Below are positions 36,542 through 44,589 of a stretch of DNA of 64,000 nt, piece by piece. The position numbers and the translations under genes are program-made. Position 1 is the first letter of the stretch. Every line of letters starts with the position of its first letter. Under the pieces are notes generated by a model. The model did no database searches. It was not told where the DNA came from and worked only from the letters and a program-made list of their open reading frames with translations. The stretch lies in NCBI GenBank assembly GCA_963733505.1, contig CAVTDW010000026.1, positions 62,001 through 126,000 on the forward strand, written 5' to 3'. Source of the DNA: JALYXV01 sp963733505. Its GTDB lineage: Bacteria; Actinomycetota; Acidimicrobiia; Acidimicrobiales; Palsa-688.

Positions 36542-36898
36542 CTACTGGAGGTCGGACACCTCGATGACGCGGCGAACGTCGACGCGCTCCGCGCCGACGA
36601 GCAGGGCGAACTTTCGGGCGTGCTCGATCGCTTCTGCAAGCGAACGCACTTCAAGGATTGCGAAGCCCGCGATGAGCTCCTTGGCTTCGGCGAACGGGCC
36701 GTCGATGACTCGTACGCTTCCGTCGACCACCTCGACGCGGGCACCCTTGGAACTCGAGGCGACCCCTTCGCCGGAGAGCAGTACGCCCGACAGTGCCGCC
36801 TCGTGCATGTACTGGCCGATGGCGGCCTGCGTCTCCGGTGACGGCAGAACGCCGTCCTCCATTGCCTGGGTTTGGTAGTGCATCACCATGAATCGCAT
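36542..36898 (-). CDS. DGPF-domain (YCII-related) protein, ECF42 partner
   Basis: This 118-residue cytosolic protein has the DGPF motif in VIDGPFAEAKELIAGFAI, typical of the YCII-related family. ATG 36898 (MRFMVMHYQTQAMEDG) has AAGGAG 8 bases upstream. It is encoded 76 bases upstream of the ECF42 sigma gene on the same strand. In other actinobacteria DGPF genes are the target or partner of ECF42 factors. Its chemistry is unknown; YCII relatives have a His-Asp pair but that is not obvious here. Confidence 0.9.
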   Translation of the reverse strand: MRFMVMHYQTQAMEDGVLPSPETQAAIGQYMHEAALSGVLLSGEGVASSSKGARVEVVDGSVRVIDGPFAEAKELIAGFAILEVRSLAEAIEHARKFALLVGAERVDVRRVIEVSDLQ

Positions 36899-37113
36899 CG
36901 TCGGTCTCCTTGTGGCCGTGAGTTCAGGAGTAGTGCCGTTCGGCGGGGCGGGAATTCGACACTGATCGGACACTGATCGGACAGAGTCAGGTGGACCGTC
37001 ACCTGGCCGGTGGCGGGGCTGGATGCTGCGCCGCCCCGCGGCACGGTGATCCACGACCTCCCGTACCGACTAAAGCACACCGAATGACTCGATGGTCCCC
37101 CGCCGCCATGGCG

Positions 37114-37824
37114 TCAGGCTCGCACGACTTCCACGTCGCCGACACCGGCTTCGGCGGTGACGACAAGGCGCGGTCCTGATGCCGCCGAGACGTAGTGGCC
37201 GTCGTTCCTACCCTCGGAGCGGTTCCCGAACATGGTGACCCGCCCTGCTCCGGTGTGCGCGTCGACCGTGACCGCGGCATCCCGAGGCACCCGCACGACG
37301 AGGTGACCAGCCACGACGCTCGCGTCGACGCGGGTCGAACCCTCGGGAAGGGCGATGGCAGAGAGGTCGAGTTCGGCGTCGCCGGCCGCCAGCCGGTACG
37401 AGCGATGAATCTCCTGCGCGGCGCTTGGGGCCCACGAGCGGTCGCCGATCCCGCCACTGATGGGGACGCCCGACGAGGCGGCGACGATACCGAGGGCGGC
37501 AGTGGCCAACACGATCAATGCGATGAGGGCCGCGGCCGCGACGAGTATCACGTTCCTGATCGTCCTCCGTCGCCGCCCGGAGGCAAACCGCTGGCCGAGT
37601 ATCGATTGCTCGGCGCCCTCGTCGGGGACGACCAGCCAGGCGATGAGGTACAGCGCGATGCCGGATGCACCCGCCAAGGTGAGGGCGGCGAACAAGACCC
37701 GAAAGACGACCGGATCGATGCCGAAGTAGTCGCCGAGGCCGCCGGCGACGCCGCCGAGGTAGCGGTCCGAACGGCTGCGGGTGAGGCGCTTGATCTGTTG
37801 GGTGGGGACTTCGGTGGTTTCCAT
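37114..37824 (-). CDS. PspC-domain membrane protein
   Basis: This 236-residue protein has an N-terminal PspC domain (RSDRYLGGVAGGLGDYFGIDP, two helices VFRVLFAALTLAGASGIALYLIAWLVV), a third helix (NVILVAAAALIALIVLATAALGIVA) and a beta-rich external domain like the LiaF/DUF2154 toast-rack fold (GDAELDLSAIALPEG, VVAGHLVVRVP, GDVEVVRA). Start METTEV at 37824. It is divergent from a histidine kinase that also has a PspC domain, an arrangement typical of actinobacterial envelope-stress systems. Confidence 0.88.
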   Translation of the reverse strand: METTEVPTQQIKRLTRSRSDRYLGGVAGGLGDYFGIDPVVFRVLFAALTLAGASGIALYLIAWLVVPDEGAEQSILGQRFASGRRRRTIRNVILVAAAALIALIVLATAALGIVAASSGVPISGGIGDRSWAPSAAQEIHRSYRLAAGDAELDLSAIALPEGSTRVDASVVAGHLVVRVPRDAAVTVDAHTGAGRVTMFGNRSEGRNDGHYVSAASGPRLVVTAEAGVGDVEVVRA

Positions 37825-37959
37825 AGGTCGATCATCTGCGTCGGGGCCCAATCGAGCTATCGGGAAGAACCCGGATTGGACCCTGAGGGCGTCCCCCACC
37901 ACTCAGGGTTGTCCCTGATGGTCGGGTCGGGGATGGGGTGCGATCATTGACACATCGCC

Positions 37960-39300
37960 ATGGTCACTCCCGACTCACCCGCCGTCACGCCCCCGGATGC
38001 GCACCCGGATGCGAACCCGGATGCGCCCCCGGATGCGAACCGGCGTCGCCGCAGGTGGCCACGACGCGCCCGCGACTCGGGCCCGTTGCGGCGCCACGCC
38101 GGCAACCGTGTCCTCGGCGGCGTCTGCGCCGGCATCGGGCGCCGCTTCGGGTGGGACCCGACAATTGTCCGCATCGTGTTCGTGATCGGCGCCCTTGGCG
38201 GTGGCACGGGGGTGATCGCCTACACCGTGGGCTGGTTGGCGCTGCGACGAGACGACGAAAAACGATCGATCCTGCAGCGGGCGGCGCACGACGCGGGGAC
38301 CATCGCCCTGGCGGTAGGGATTGGAACGCTGCTCGTGGCGGCGCTGTCAGTGTTCACGGTCGCGGGGCTGGCGTTCGCCGCCGGCTTGGTGTGGCCGGTG
38401 GGGCTGGCCGGCGCCGGACTCGTCGTGGTGTGGCGCGACGGCGACGACACCGAGCGGGCCGCGATCCGCCAGATGACGTCGCACCTTCCGGCGCTCGACC
38501 AGATGGGGATGCGAACTCGTCGGGGGGCGATCGTCCGCAGCATCGTCGCCGTCGTGATCGCCGCCGCTGGTGTGGGCGCCATCATCGTCTTCGACCAGTC
38601 CCTTGGAGGCCTGGGAAAAGGGGTCGTCGCGGCGATGACGATCGTGGCGGTCTTCCTCGTCGTGTTCGGCTCCTTCTGGGCCCGACTCGGTCGGGAACTG
38701 GCGGAGGAGCGGCGAGAACGGGTTCGCAGCCAGGAGCGGGCGGAGATGGCGGCCCATGTCCACGACTCGGTTTTGCAGACCCTGGCACTGATCCAGAAAT
38801 GGGCCGACGATCCCCGCCAGGTGATCGCCCTGGCGCGCGCCCAGGAGCGGGAGCTGCGCCAGTGGCTGTTCGAGGACCGCAGGCCGAGCGCCTTGGGAGC
38901 CGATGTCCACCTGGCCGCGGCCCTTACGGCCGTCGAAGCCGAAGTGGAGGCGGCCCACGGTGTCGCAGTGGAGTCGGTCACGGTCGGCGACTGCGAGCTT
39001 GACGAGGACCTCGCCGCCCTCGTCGACGCTGGGCGGGAGGCGGCGGTGAACGCCGCCAAATGGTCGGGCGCGGCGACGGTGTCGCTGTTCGCCGAGGTGG
39101 AACCGGGTCAGGTTTCACTGTTCATCCGCGACCGCGGCGACGGATTCAATCTCGCCACCGTGGCCCCCGATCGGCGCGGCATTACCGAGTCGATCCAGGG
39201 TCGCATGACCCGACACGGCGGGACCGTCGCCATCCGTACCGCACCCGGTGAGGGCACCGAGGTGGCGCTGACGATGCCCCGGCGTAACGGAACGCCGTGA
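37960..39300 (+). CDS. sensor histidine kinase with N-terminal PspC domain
   Basis: This 446-residue membrane kinase begins with an Asp-Pro repeat tail (PDAHPDANPDAPPDAN, a 12-base tandem repeat), followed by a PspC domain (RRHAGNRVLGGVCAGIGRRFGWDP) and several membrane helices up to about residue 235. The cytoplasmic part is NarL-type: phosphoacceptor His in AEMAAHVHDSVLQTL, N-box REAAVNAAKWSGA, G-box RDRGDGFN. The sequence resembles the MacS-type kinase of actinobacteria. The response regulator start overlaps its stop (GTGA), and the PspC gene is divergent, so the three probably form an envelope-stress circuit. Confidence 0.92.
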   Translation: MVTPDSPAVTPPDAHPDANPDAPPDANRRRRRWPRRARDSGPLRRHAGNRVLGGVCAGIGRRFGWDPTIVRIVFVIGALGGGTGVIAYTVGWLALRRDDEKRSILQRAAHDAGTIALAVGIGTLLVAALSVFTVAGLAFAAGLVWPVGLAGAGLVVVWRDGDDTERAAIRQMTSHLPALDQMGMRTRRGAIVRSIVAVVIAAAGVGAIIVFDQSLGGLGKGVVAAMTIVAVFLVVFGSFWARLGRELAEERRERVRSQERAEMAAHVHDSVLQTLALIQKWADDPRQVIALARAQERELRQWLFEDRRPSALGADVHLAAALTAVEAEVEAAHGVAVESVTVGDCELDEDLAALVDAGREAAVNAAKWSGAATVSLFAEVEPGQVSLFIRDRGDGFNLATVAPDRRGITESIQGRMTRHGGTVAIRTAPGEGTEVALTMPRRNGTP

Positions 39301-39962
39301 GTTCCGAACGCCGGGTCCGGGTCTTCCTGGTCGACGATCACCGACTATTCCGCTCAGGCGTGCGGGCCGAGATCGGCGACGCAGTGGACGTCATCGGCGA
39401 GGCGGACGAGGTCGAAGCCGCAATCGAGCTCATAGGCGAACGTCAACCCGACGTGGTCTTGCTCGACGTCCACATGCCCGGTGGGGGCGGGCGGGCGGTG
39501 ATCGACGGGGTGGCGCCCGCCCACCCCAACATCAGGTTTCTGGCGTTGTCGGTCTCCGATGCCGCCGAAGACGTCATCGACGTCATACGGGCGGGCGCCC
39601 GCGGCTACGTCACCAAGACGATCTCGGGCCAGGAACTGACCGCAGCCATTGGACGCATCGCCGACGGCGACGCCGTCTTCTCCCCCCGCCTCGCCGGATT
39701 CGTCCTCGACGCCTTCGCCGCCGGACCGGCACCGCCCGGCACGCCGACACCTGCCTTCGATCCCGAACTTGACCAACTGACTGCCCGGGAGCGGGAGGTT
39801 CTCCGCCACATCGCCCGGGGCTACACCTACAAGGAGATCGCCCGCGAGTTGACGATATCGGTGAAGACGGTCGAGACCCACGTCTCGGCGGTGCTCCGGA
39901 AGCTACAGCTCTCGACCCGCCACGAACTCACCCGGTGGGCGACGGAGCGACGGCTCCTCTGA
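39297..39962 (+). CDS. NarL/LuxR-family response regulator
   Basis: This 221-residue regulator has a receiver domain with the acidic pair VDDH, the phosphoacceptor Asp in VVLLDVHMPGG, the switch Ser in ALSVSD and the Lys in GYVTKTI. After a Pro-rich linker comes a LuxR-type HTH (LTAREREVLRHIARGY through LRKLQLSTR). The GTG start overlaps the kinase stop. It should be phosphorylated by the upstream PspC-kinase and bind DNA as a dimer. Likely targets are its own operon and the divergent pspC gene. Confidence 0.94.
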   Translation: MSSERRVRVFLVDDHRLFRSGVRAEIGDAVDVIGEADEVEAAIELIGERQPDVVLLDVHMPGGGGRAVIDGVAPAHPNIRFLALSVSDAAEDVIDVIRAGARGYVTKTISGQELTAAIGRIADGDAVFSPRLAGFVLDAFAAGPAPPGTPTPAFDPELDQLTAREREVLRHIARGYTYKEIARELTISVKTVETHVSAVLRKLQLSTRHELTRWATERRLL

Positions 39963-40025
39963 GGAGCCCGGTCTCGGTGATAGCCGTCCCGCTGTCATCG
40001 ATGACCTATCAAAGCCGGACGCGAA

Positions 40026-40313
40026 GTGCGCAACGCCCGAAGGCGCGCCGCCCTGTCCCAACGCGCCTTGGCGACGCGAACCCGGCATCGTCCAACCAAC
40101 GATCGCTCGGATCGAACGCGGTCACGACGATCCCCGAGTCAGCTCGCCGTGAATGCCGCGACCTTCGACCTCGGCGACGGTGTCGTGGTTCAAGTCTCCG
40201 ACCTCGATGATCTCATCCGCATGAAGCGGGCAGCTGGAAGACCCAAAGACCGGATCGAACTGGAGATCCTGACCGCAGTACGAGAAGAACGCGAACGACG
40301 CGACGCCAAGTGA
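40026..40313 (+). pseudogene. decayed HTH (Xre) plus nucleotidyltransferase-like remnant
   Basis: The 5' part encodes VRNARRRAALSQRALATRT and, one frame on, GIVQPTIARIERGHDDPRV, together an Xre-type helix-turn-helix of about 38 residues broken at about 40074-40084. After a TGA at 40150 the first frame resumes from GTG 40149 with DLGDGVVVQVSDLDDLIRMKRAAGRPKD and a charged helical end. That is the characteristic C-terminus of AbiEii-like or MenT-like nucleotidyltransferase toxins or their relatives. The bulk of both genes is absent, so this looks like an internal deletion of an antitoxin-toxin-like pair. Confidence 0.5.
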
Positions 40314-40342
40314 GGGCCCCGTCTTGCAGAACCGAGCCGGGA

Positions 40343-40936
40343 CTACGAAAATGCGGGTCGGGTCCGCTTCGACGTGACCAGCATGACGATGCCGGCCAGC
40401 AGCAGGAGTCCGGCGACGATGAAGCAGGCATAGGCCGCCTGGGCGAGTCGGTCGGAGACCACACTGAACCCGTAGCCGGTCAGCAGCAACCCGCGGGTCG
40501 CCTCTCCGGCCAAGAGGTCGTCGGCCTTGCGGGACAGGTCGGTGGCGTCTTTCACCAGCGCGAGCGTTGCAGCATCGTTCGGGTTCGCCTTGAGAGCGGC
40601 GTCAGCCTTGGCGCGGGCGAGATACCCGTTGTAGTGGCTCTGGAAGTACGTCTTGCCGCCATCGATCAGGGTGAGGTCGATGCCGATCTGGTATTTGGCG
40701 TAACACTCTGCCTGCTTGCCCGTGGTCAACGGCTTACCGGCATTGGCGACCAAACACGGCACCTGCTGCTGTGCCGGCAGGAGGTCGGCCACCGGCGTAA
40801 AGGTGATGCCATGCTCCGCGAGCTGCCCGTGGAGGTAGTTGCGGGAAAAGTCCGACTGGTTCTTCAGCACCAGGCCAAGGACCAGCACCACCACAGCCAA
40901 CACCCCCGCACCGATAGCGATGCCCGCCTTCTTCAC
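40343..40936 (-). CDS. membrane protein of unknown function
   Basis: This 197-residue protein has one membrane helix at each end (AIGAGVLAVVVLVLGLVL and ACFIVAGLLLLAGIVMLVT) and an extracytoplasmic loop of about 130 residues between them. The loop contains two Cys (VPCLVANAG, AECYAKYQ) and YFQSHYNGYLARAKAD. GTG 40936 has GAGGAG upstream and starts VKKAGIAIG. The form is common in actinobacteria but I cannot name a family. The C-terminal tail TSKRTRPAFS is basic and should face the cytoplasm. Confidence 0.75.
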   Translation of the reverse strand: MKKAGIAIGAGVLAVVVLVLGLVLKNQSDFSRNYLHGQLAEHGITFTPVADLLPAQQQVPCLVANAGKPLTTGKQAECYAKYQIGIDLTLIDGGKTYFQSHYNGYLARAKADAALKANPNDAATLALVKDATDLSRKADDLLAGEATRGLLLTGYGFSVVSDRLAQAAYACFIVAGLLLLAGIVMLVTSKRTRPAFS

Positions 40937-41287
40937 CGTTTCGCCCCTCTCCTCGCCTTGATCGGCGCGCCCTTCGCCGTACAACCGGAAGTAGTTGCGA
41001 ATGGTAACTGATCTTTCCTGAAGAGAACAGGGGCAGACGGCTGAAGGATGGCGTTGGGGTGCTCCTCGATCTCGACCGCTCGACGTGTCGCCCTATGAGA
41101 CGCAGGCGTCGAACGTCGCGCTGCTCACCGGTCTTGCAAAGGTCGTGGAGGGTTGCCGTGACGTTGTGGAGGCCTTGCTCAGGGCTGCCTAGCGCCAGTT
41201 GGTCAGTCTGGCTCAGACACCAACGCAGCCCCGGGCGACCGCCCTACGAAGAGCGGACCGGGCATTCAGGTTTGCCGAATGGGTTCG
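40937..41287. other. intergenic region between membrane protein and tRNA-Leu
   Basis: No secure gene is seen in these 351 bases. A 35-residue frame from GTG 41085 to TAG 41192 (SPYETQASNVALLTGLAKV and so on) has protein-like text without a ribosome binding site and could be the C-terminal remnant of a lost gene. The rest holds no recognised motif. Confidence 0.35.
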
Positions 41288-41371
41288 TGTCGGAGGGGGG
41301 ACTTGAACCCCCATGCCCTTGCGGGCACTAGCCCCTCAAGCTAGCGCGTCTGCCTATTCCGCCACTCCGAC
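41288..41371 (-). tRNA. tRNA-Leu (anticodon GAG)
   Basis: This is a complete class II tRNA of about 84 bases without encoded CCA. The acceptor stem is GTCGGAG/CTCCGAC. The anticodon stem CTAGC/GCTAG closes the loop TTGAGGG, giving GAG, which reads CUC/CUU leucine codons. A long variable arm (TGCCC-GCAA-GGGCA) and the T-arm GGGGG-TTCAAGT-CCCCC are clear. The D-arm GTGGCGGAATAGGCAGACGCG is typical of leucine tRNAs. Confidence 0.95.
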
Positions 41372-41451
41372 GGGCTCCGGCCGTGGCCGGGCGAGCGGTC
41401 ATGGTAGCCGACCCACCGGCCACCAGTCCGCCGAGTCGCCAATACCCCTGG

Positions 41452-43185
41452 CTACCTCAGGTACCACTCGTTGAGGTACTCGTACGGGCCGTAGGCCAGG
41501 TTGTGGCTGAACGTCCCCCCTTCCACCCCCACCTTGGCGGTATTGACGACCACGATGTCGGGCAAGGCGACCAACGGGATCACCGGTACCAGATCGGCCA
41601 GGATGGTCGCCGCCTGCTCGGTGTCGGCCAACCGGGCGCTGTCGTTGAGGTTGGTTTCGAGGTCCCCCAGGTAGCGGTCGAGGGTCGGATCCGCCACCCG
41701 GCCGTAGTTGGCTCCCGTCGCCCCATTGGCGGTCGTCGGGATGCTTGCCGAGCAGAACAACCGGCACAGCCCAGGATCGTTGTCGTCGATACCGGCCGCG
41801 ACCGGCACGTTGCTGGCCACCTGCCGGCGCAGGTCGACGGGGTACAACGCCGCGGTGAACACGCCCGCGGGCAGGTCGTGGGTGAACAATGCGTCGGGTG
41901 CCTCGGGGACCACCGCCACCACGAACCCGGCGGCCTGCAGCTCGGCCGCGACCAGCTGCGCCGCTTGGAGGCTGCCAGGGCTGGTTGCCGCCACCTTGAT
42001 CTCGATGGTTGCCCGCAGGCCGCCCTTGGCCCACACGCCCTCAGCGTCCTTGGCCCAGCCGTCGCTGCGCATCAGTTGCGTCGCGGTCGTGAGATCGAGG
42101 CGATACTTGACGAAGGACTCGAAGTACGACTGACCGTACGCCGGGGTCAGGAGGCCCTGGAGCGATTGCACCCCGGGCTGCAGCTGGCCGAACAACTGGC
42201 TGGCGATGGCGCCTCGGTCGAGCGAGTAGGCAACGGCCTGACGGACCGCCTTGGCACTCACCGGTGCCCGCTCGACGTCGAACCACAACGCCTGGTAGTC
42301 AAGGCCGCCGGTCACGCCCACGAAGGTGGTGCCCCCGCTCGTGTAGGCGGCACTGCCCGGTTCGGGTCGCGGGTAGGCGGCCAGCACCTCGGCGGCGTCG
42401 AACGCCCGCAGCTCGGCGGCGTCATCGGTGAAGATCCGAAACGTCACGCTCGCCAGGTCGGGCTTCTTACCCCAATAGTTCGGGTTGGGCACCAGCTTGA
42501 TCGACTGTCCCCGCACCCAGCCCCCCGGCGCCAGCGCCCACGGGCCGCCCGACCAGGTGTAGCCATCCTTCATGAGGGCGTCGCGGTCGTGTCCCTCCAA
42601 GATGTGGCTCGGCAACAGGCCGTACGCGGCACCGAAGAGCTTCCGCCAATCGGCAAAGGGTTGGGAAAAGGTGACCACTGCGCTGTGCGGGTCGGAGTCG
42701 TCCACCGACACGATGTTCTTGTAACCCGATTGGTCGTGGATGTTCTGGCCGTGGGCAACTTGGTCCCACGTGTACTTGAAATCGTGGGACGTAATGGGCT
42801 GGCCGTCGTTCCACACCGCCCGGGGGTTGAGGTGGTACGTCACCACTTGCTCCTGGCCGGCTTGGACGTCGGCCTCGCCCGTCAGGAGAATGCTGGGCTT
42901 GTACTGGTTGTCGCGTGTGAAGTCGTACGCCCTTGGCATGGTGTTGGTCTGAACGGTCCAGATCCCCCAAGCCGAACCGGAGCAGGTGCTGATCCAATCC
43001 ATGCACCCGGGTTCACCGCCCGCCGCAACCACGATGTCTCCGCCCTGGTTGATCGTCGGAATCGGCCTCGTTGTCACCGTCGTCACCAACGGCGGTTTGG
43101 CCGAGCCACCGGTGCACGCGGCCAGCATCGCTACGACTGTGGCGGCGACGCCGCACGTCAGTGTTCGAGATCGGTTCCCGCGCAT
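41452..43185 (-). CDS. oligopeptide ABC transporter substrate-binding lipoprotein (family 5), copy 2
   Basis: This 577-residue extracytoplasmic binding protein has a signal peptide ending in the lipobox MLAAC, then the SBP-5 fold: VQTNTMPRAYDFTRD, VVTYHLNPRAVWNDGQPITSHDFKYTW, LVPNPNYWG, VRQAVAYSLDR. It is clearly paralogous to the protein encoded at 47937-49622. It lies 45 bases downstream of the oppF-like ATPase, so it is the last gene of the transporter cluster. Four extra cysteines, in EPGCMDWISTC and GLCRLFCSAS, are shared with the paralogue and probably form disulfides. Confidence 0.92.
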   Translation of the reverse strand: MRGNRSRTLTCGVAATVVAMLAACTGGSAKPPLVTTVTTRPIPTINQGGDIVVAAGGEPGCMDWISTCSGSAWGIWTVQTNTMPRAYDFTRDNQYKPSILLTGEADVQAGQEQVVTYHLNPRAVWNDGQPITSHDFKYTWDQVAHGQNIHDQSGYKNIVSVDDSDPHSAVVTFSQPFADWRKLFGAAYGLLPSHILEGHDRDALMKDGYTWSGGPWALAPGGWVRGQSIKLVPNPNYWGKKPDLASVTFRIFTDDAAELRAFDAAEVLAAYPRPEPGSAAYTSGGTTFVGVTGGLDYQALWFDVERAPVSAKAVRQAVAYSLDRGAIASQLFGQLQPGVQSLQGLLTPAYGQSYFESFVKYRLDLTTATQLMRSDGWAKDAEGVWAKGGLRATIEIKVAATSPGSLQAAQLVAAELQAAGFVVAVVPEAPDALFTHDLPAGVFTAALYPVDLRRQVASNVPVAAGIDDNDPGLCRLFCSASIPTTANGATGANYGRVADPTLDRYLGDLETNLNDSARLADTEQAATILADLVPVIPLVALPDIVVVNTAKVGVEGGTFSHNLAYGPYEYLNEWYLR

Positions 43186-43230
43186 TGCGTTGATCCTGTC
43201 AGGCGCACCCGCGCCGAACTGCCCAGCCGG

Positions 43231-44589
43231 TCAGACGACTTGCTTCGTCTCGGCGAAATGGCAGGCCACGGGATGGCCCTGCCCCCGGTCGATGAGCGCT
43301 GGCTCCTCGGTGGCACAGATGTCGCGGGCCTTCCAGCATCGGGTCCGGAACCGGCATCCCGACGGGGGCGAGGCAGGGCTCGGAACATCACCCTGGAGCA
43401 CGATTCGCTGCCGAGCCCGCTCCTTTCTCGGGTCGGGAACGGGAACAGCCGACAAGAGCGCCTGGGTGTAGGGGTGTGCGGGCTGGTCGTAGACCGAATC
43501 CCGATCCCCGATCTCCACGATCTTGCCCAGATACATGACGGCTACACGGTCGGCGATGTGGCGGACCACGGAAAGATCGTGGGCAATGAACAGATAGGCC
43601 AAGCCCAAGCGGTCCTGAAGATCCTCCAGCAGGTTGATGACGCCAGCCTGGATCGACACATCCAGCGCCGATACCGGCTCGTCGAGCACCAGGAGGGCGG
43701 GGTCGAGGGCCAACGACCGTGCGATTCCGATCCGCTGGCGCTGCCCCCCGGAGAACTCGTGGGGGTAGCGGTTCACATGTTCGGGGTTGAGCCCGACCAG
43801 CTCCATGATCTCCTTGACCTTGGCAGCGCCGCCGTCGCGCCACATGCCATGCACCCGCATGGGTTCGGCGATGATCGCCTGGACGGTCATGCGAGGATTC
43901 AGCGAGGCGTAGGGATCCTGGAACACGATCTGCATCCGCCGGCGCAGACTCCGGATCCGGCTCTTGCTGGCCCCGATCAACTCCTCGCCCTCGAACTTCA
44001 CCGACCCCGACGTCGCGATCAGCAGCTGCAGCAGCATCCGCCCGGTGGTGGACTTGCCGCACCCAGACTCCCCGACCAGCGCCAGGGTCTCGCCCGCCGA
44101 CACGTCGAAGCTGATCGACGAAACGGCGTGCACGTAGCCCTCGACGCGGCGGAACAACCCACCGCGGATCGGGAAGTCCTGCACGAGTTCGTGCACTTCG
44201 AGGATCTTCTGCGTCGCTGGCGGGGCATGACCATTGGCGACGGGGGTACCGGCGACGGCCGGGACGCCAGTCGCCGGCGCCGCTGCCGGAGGCGAGGGGC
44301 CCGTCGCCGGCTTGGAAGCGCCCGCGCCAGCCGCCTGGGCGGGGCTTGTGGCCTCTGCGATCGAGGCCGAGGCAGGTGCCGGGGCCGTCCCCGGTCCAGA
44401 GATGCCCCCGCCCGCGACCTGGGCCGGACTTGTGGCTTCTGCGGCCGGGGCGGGTGCCGGGGCCGTCACCGGTCCGGAGACGCCCGCCCCCGCGACCTGG
44501 GCGGGACTTGTCGATTCCGGGGCCGAGGCGGGTGCCGGTGCCGAGTCGGGATTCGGTGTCGACTCCGGAGTCGAGGCCGTGTCGGTCAT
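43231..44589 (-). CDS. oligopeptide ABC transporter ATP-binding protein OppF-like, with N-terminal repeats
   Basis: This ATPase has 452 residues. The catalytic domain (starting KILEVHELVQDFPIRGG) has Walker A GESGCGKSTTG, signature FSGGQRQRIGI, Walker B LLVLDEPVSALD and the switch His in IAHDLSVV. An OppF-type Cys-rich tail (GCRFRTRCWKARDIC) follows. Unusually, about 120 residues of Ala/Pro/Ser-rich sequence precede it, with three imperfect repeats of about 30 residues (SPAQVAGAGVSGP, SPAQVAGGGISGP, SPAQAAGAGASKP). ATG 44589 overlaps the oppD stop (ATGA). It pairs with OppD to drive the permeases. Confidence 0.93.
   Translation of the reverse strand: MTDTASTPESTPNPDSAPAPASAPESTSPAQVAGAGVSGPVTAPAPAPAAEATSPAQVAGGGISGPGTAPAPASASIAEATSPAQAAGAGASKPATGPSPPAAAPATGVPAVAGTPVANGHAPPATQKILEVHELVQDFPIRGGLFRRVEGYVHAVSSISFDVSAGETLALVGESGCGKSTTGRMLLQLLIATSGSVKFEGEELIGASKSRIRSLRRRMQIVFQDPYASLNPRMTVQAIIAEPMRVHGMWRDGGAAKVKEIMELVGLNPEHVNRYPHEFSGGQRQRIGIARSLALDPALLVLDEPVSALDVSIQAGVINLLEDLQDRLGLAYLFIAHDLSVVRHIADRVAVMYLGKIVEIGDRDSVYDQPAHPYTQALLSAVPVPDPRKERARQRIVLQGDVPSPASPPSGCRFRTRCWKARDICATEEPALIDRGQGHPVACHFAETKQVV

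Noticed and set aside
41377..41390. CCGGC/GCCGG hairpin between tRNA-Leu and the binding-protein gene
   Set aside because: A five-base-pair GC stem is expected by chance in this sequence.
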